A DNA stretch of 20,896 bases from Rhodospirillaceae bacterium. GTDB lineage: Bacteria > Pseudomonadota > Alphaproteobacteria > UBA828. Positions 18,306 through 20,896 of this stretch are shown piece by piece. The stretch is from assembly GCA_028819955.1 (NCBI GenBank), contig JAPPKP010000155.1, forward strand, positions 1 through 20,896, written 5' to 3'. Position 1 is the stretch's first letter, and each line of letters opens with the position of its first letter. The notes beneath the pieces were generated by a model that was given only the letters and a program-made list of their open reading frames with translations, did not search any database and was not told the origin of the DNA. Both the position numbers and the translations under genes were made by a program.

Positions 18306-20896
18306 ATGCGGCGCATCGGAGTGGATGTCGGCGGTACCTTCACGGACCTGATCCTGGTCGACGAGGCGGCGGGCGCGATCACGGTCGACAAGGTGCCGTC
18401 CACGCCGGACGATCCGGCGCGGGCGGTGATGACGGGCGTGGACGCGCTCTGTGGCAAGGCGGATGTCAGCCTCGAGGCGGTGGACCTGCTGTTGCACGGC
18501 ACCACCGTCGCGACCAACATCGCCATCGAGCACAAGGGCGCCGAGGTCGGCCTGATCACGACCGAAGGCTTCCGCGACATCCTCCACATCGCGCGCCACA
18601 AGAAGCCGCACAACTTCTCGCTCCAGCAGGAGCTGCCGTGGCAGTCGCGCCCGCTGGTCAGGCGCCGCCACCGGCTGACGGTGAAGGAGCGGGTCACCGC
18701 ACCCAAGGGCGAGATCATCGTGCCCTTGGATGAGGCGGAGGTGCGCGAGCGCGCACGGGCGCTGCGGGAGGCCGGTGTCGACGCCATCGCGGTCTGCCTG
18801 CTGCACGCCTACCTCAACCCCGCGCACGAGCAACGCATCAAGCAGATCCTGCAGGAGGAGTGTCCCGACGCCTATCTCTCGGTCTCCAGCGAGGTGCTGC
18901 CGCTCTATCGCGAGTTTGAGCGCTTCTCGACCACCTGCCTCAACGCCTATGTCGGCCCACGCGTGGGCAGCTATGTCGGGCGGCTGGAATCCGGCTTGAG
19001 GGATGCGGGGCTCGCGCGCGGCGTCCGCCTGATGCAGTCCTCCGGCGGCATGACGACCGCGGACAGTGCCACCGGCGGTCCGGTCAACCTGATGATGTCG
19101 GGGCCGGTGGCAGGGCTGATCGGCGGCATCTGGGCCGGCAAGATGGCCGGCTACGACAACGTCTTCACGCTCGACATCGGCGGCACCTCGGCGGACATCG
19201 GCGTGGCCGCAGGCGGCGCGCTCAGGATGCGCCATCTGCTCGACACCAAGGTCGGCGATTACCAGGCCATGATCCCGATGGTGGATATCGACACCATCGG
19301 CGCCGGCGGCGGCTCCGTCGCCTATGTCGACGAGGGCGGCATCTACCGGGTCGGGCCGCAATCCGCCGGCGCCGACCCTGGCCCCGCCTGCTACGGGCGC
19401 GGCGGAGCTGAGCCCACCTCCACCGATGCGCAGGTGGCGCTCGGCCGGCTCCGCACCGACCGCGGCCTGGTCGGCGGCAGCATGACCCTGCACGCGGACC
19501 TCGCTCGGGAGGCCCTGCAAGGGCTCGCCGGCACGCTCGACATGTCGCTGGAGGAGACCGCGCTCGGCGCGCTCCAGATCCAGAAGTTCAGCATGGTGCA
19601 GGCCATCGAGCTCAACAGCGTGCGGCGCGGCTACGACCCGCGCGACTTCACCCTCGTCGCTGCGGGCGGTGCCGGCCCGCTGTTCGCCTGCGACATTGCG
19701 GTGGAGCTGGAAATCCCGCGAGTGCTGGTGCCGCCGCATCCCGGCATCCTCTCGGCCACCGGCCTGCTGGCCACCGACATGCAGCACGAGTTCGTCACCA
19801 CCGAGCGCCAGCCGCTGGCGACGCTCGACCGCGCTCATCTCGCCGCGCGCTTCGAGGAGCTGATGGGCCAGGCGCAGGCGCGGCTGGAGGCCGACGGCGT
19901 GCCCGCAGGCGACCGCCTGATCCGCCGTCTCGCCGACTGCCGCTACGCCGGCCAGGGCTACGAGGTCCGCTTCGACGCGCCGGCGGGCGAGATCGACGAT
20001 GCCTGGATTGAGGAGCTGGCAGAGCGCTTCCATCGGGCGCATGACGCCGAGTACGGCCATCGCTTCGACGCACCCGTCGAGATCATCAACATCCGCGCGG
20101 TCGCCATCGGCCACATCCCGGACCTCGACTGGCCGGAGATCGAAGGCGGCATCGGCACGGCAACGCCGCTGCTGCGCCAGCCCGTGGTGTTCGAGGTCGA
20201 GGGCAAGGGCGAGACCCACGAGACGCCCTTCTACGACCGCGCCGCGCTCCGCGCCGGCGACCGGATCGCGGGCCCCGCGATCGTCGAGCAATACGACACG
20301 ACCGTGGTGATCCCGCCCCGCTGCGAGGCCGAAATCGACAGGCGCGGCAACATCGTGATCAATTGTGCGGACGCAGTGGCGCAGCACGGGCACGATCTCG
20401 CGGCGCCGATCATGCAGCGGGTGATCGGCGGCGCCTTCACCGCCATCGCTCAGGAGATGGCGGGCGTGCTCTACCGCATGTCCTATTCCTCGATCATCCG
20501 CGAATCGGAAGACTTAGGCGCCGGAGTCTTCGACCGGAACGGGCTCATGCTGGCGGAATCGGAATCGACGCCGATGTTCATGGGCGCGATGCCGCGCATC
20601 GTCCAGAACGTCATCGAGCTGCTCGACAGGGACATCCACGAAGGCGACATCATCTTCCACAACGACCCCTATTACGGGGCCACGCATTCGCCGGACTGCG
20701 CCATCGTGATGCCGATCTACCACCGGGGTGAACTGGTGGGGTTTGCGGGCGCCTCAGCCCACCTGCTCGACATCGGCGGCGCCTATCCTGGTCTCAACAT
20801 CGACGCGGTCGACATCTACGCCGAGGGCAACATCTATCGGGCCGTGAAGCTCGCGGTGAAAGGCGTGCGCCAGGACGGGCTCTGGAAGCACATCCT
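18306..20896 (+). CDS. Fused hydantoinase/oxoprolinase A-B protein, 3' end beyond the window
   Basis: The frame from the ATG at 18306 is open for 863 codons up to the window edge. GGGAGAG precedes the ATG by 5 nt. Residues 1 to about 686 form a complete HyuA region: VDVGGTFTDL (6-15), LDIGGTSADIG (289-299), GPACYG near 359 and AAGGAGPLFA (452-461). A short linker (about 687-697) leads straight into a HyuB region from about 698. It continues IMQRVIGGAFTAIAQEM, YSSIIRESEDLGAGVFDRNG and HNDPYYGATHSPDC, with no stop and no new ribosome-binding site at the joint. Eukaryotic 5-oxoprolinase and some bacterial relatives are fused this way (about 1,280 residues), so 5-oxoprolinase is possible, but hydantoinase or another ATP-dependent cyclic-amide hydrolase is as likely. 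It differs from the split hyuA/hyuB pair at the left end. Confidence 0.93.
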   Translation, partial: MRRIGVDVGGTFTDLILVDEAAGAITVDKVPSTPDDPARAVMTGVDALCGKADVSLEAVDLLLHGTTVATNIAIEHKGAEVGLITTEGFRDILHIARHKKPHNFSLQQELPWQSRPLVRRRHRLTVKERVTAPKGEIIVPLDEAEVRERARALREAGVDAIAVCLLHAYLNPAHEQRIKQILQEECPDAYLSVSSEVLPLYREFERFSTTCLNAYVGPRVGSYVGRLESGLRDAGLARGVRLMQSSGGMTTADSATGGPVNLMMSGPVAGLIGGIWAGKMAGYDNVFTLDIGGTSADIGVAAGGALRMRHLLDTKVGDYQAMIPMVDIDTIGAGGGSVAYVDEGGIYRVGPQSAGADPGPACYGRGGAEPTSTDAQVALGRLRTDRGLVGGSMTLHADLAREALQGLAGTLDMSLEETALGALQIQKFSMVQAIELNSVRRGYDPRDFTLVAAGGAGPLFACDIAVELEIPRVLVPPHPGILSATGLLATDMQHEFVTTERQPLATLDRAHLAARFEELMGQAQARLEADGVPAGDRLIRRLADCRYAGQGYEVRFDAPAGEIDDAWIEELAERFHRAHDAEYGHRFDAPVEIINIRAVAIGHIPDLDWPEIEGGIGTATPLLRQPVVFEVEGKGETHETPFYDRAALRAGDRIAGPAIVEQYDTTVVIPPRCEAEIDRRGNIVINCADAVAQHGHDLAAPIMQRVIGGAFTAIAQEMAGVLYRMSYSSIIRESEDLGAGVFDRNGLMLAESESTPMFMGAMPRIVQNVIELLDRDIHEGDIIFHNDPYYGATHSPDCAIVMPIYHRGELVGFAGASAHLLDIGGAYPGLNIDAVDIYAEGNIYRAVKLAVKGVRQDGLWKHI

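Noticed and set aside
18204..20393. 729-codon open frame on the minus strand opposite the fused hyuAB gene
   Set aside because: No recognisable motif and a composition typical of antisense frames in high-GC DNA; the plus-strand frame is unmistakably HyuA-HyuB.
18306..20896. Definite naming of the fusion as 5-oxoprolinase
   Set aside because: The fused architecture fits, but hydantoinases and other ATP-dependent lactam hydrolases share it, and the C-terminal half lies outside the window.

Overview
This 20.9-kb window is GC-rich throughout (roughly two thirds G+C by eye) and densely coding. It most resembles a chromosomal segment of an alphaproteobacterium. The grounds are the alphaproteobacterial-type phosphoserine aminotransferase next to serA, the bamD-recN-ligA block, the codon bias, and compact operons with ATGA overlaps. 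I see no insertion sequence, integrase, tRNA, rRNA, CRISPR array or phage gene. The only repeat of note is a short intergenic tandem duplication. No clearly new multi-gene system is visible; most of the window is recognisable core metabolism and maintenance.

Layout. (1) Bases 1-2181, minus strand: a split hydantoinase/oxoprolinase pair, hyuA followed by the first 45 codons of hyuB. (2) 2182-2452: a divergent intergenic region with a perfect 17-bp palindrome. (3) 2453-2776, plus: a small multidrug resistance (SMR) transporter, overlapping lipB tail to tail by 4 bp. (4) 2773-9506, minus: a tight operon transcribed Sel1-repeat protein, bamD, recN, ligA, lipB, with two ATGA overlaps and one 23-bp overlap. 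(5) 9603-14631, plus: a phzF-like gene, serC, serA and rmuC, with gaps of only 27-39 bp. (6) 14632-14817: a convergent gap filled by a 73-bp tandem duplication. (7) 14818-18083, minus: sdaA (L-serine dehydratase), then a D-aminoacylase-like amidohydrolase. (8) 18306 to the window end, plus: one uninterrupted reading frame that joins a complete HyuA region to the start of HyuB. It is a natural HyuA-HyuB fusion cut by the window edge.

How the genes work together. Sel1/BamD serve the cell envelope, RecN/LigA DNA repair and replication, LipB lipoate attachment, and RmuC recombination. SerC and SerA supply serine, and SdaA breaks it down to pyruvate and ammonia. The two outward-facing hydantoinase/oxoprolinase systems (one split, one fused) and the amidohydrolase are ATP-dependent or metal-dependent amide-hydrolysing enzymes. 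With SdaA they suggest use of cyclic amides, N-acyl amino acids and serine as carbon or nitrogen sources. Their substrates cannot be read from sequence.

Points most worth a second look: the fused HyuAB beside a split paralogue; the exact 73-bp duplication; the amidohydrolase that appears to lack two of the usual D-aminoacylase metal-binding histidines; the strong dyads in the divergent promoter regions; and the Sel1/peptidoglycan-binding protein translationally coupled to bamD.
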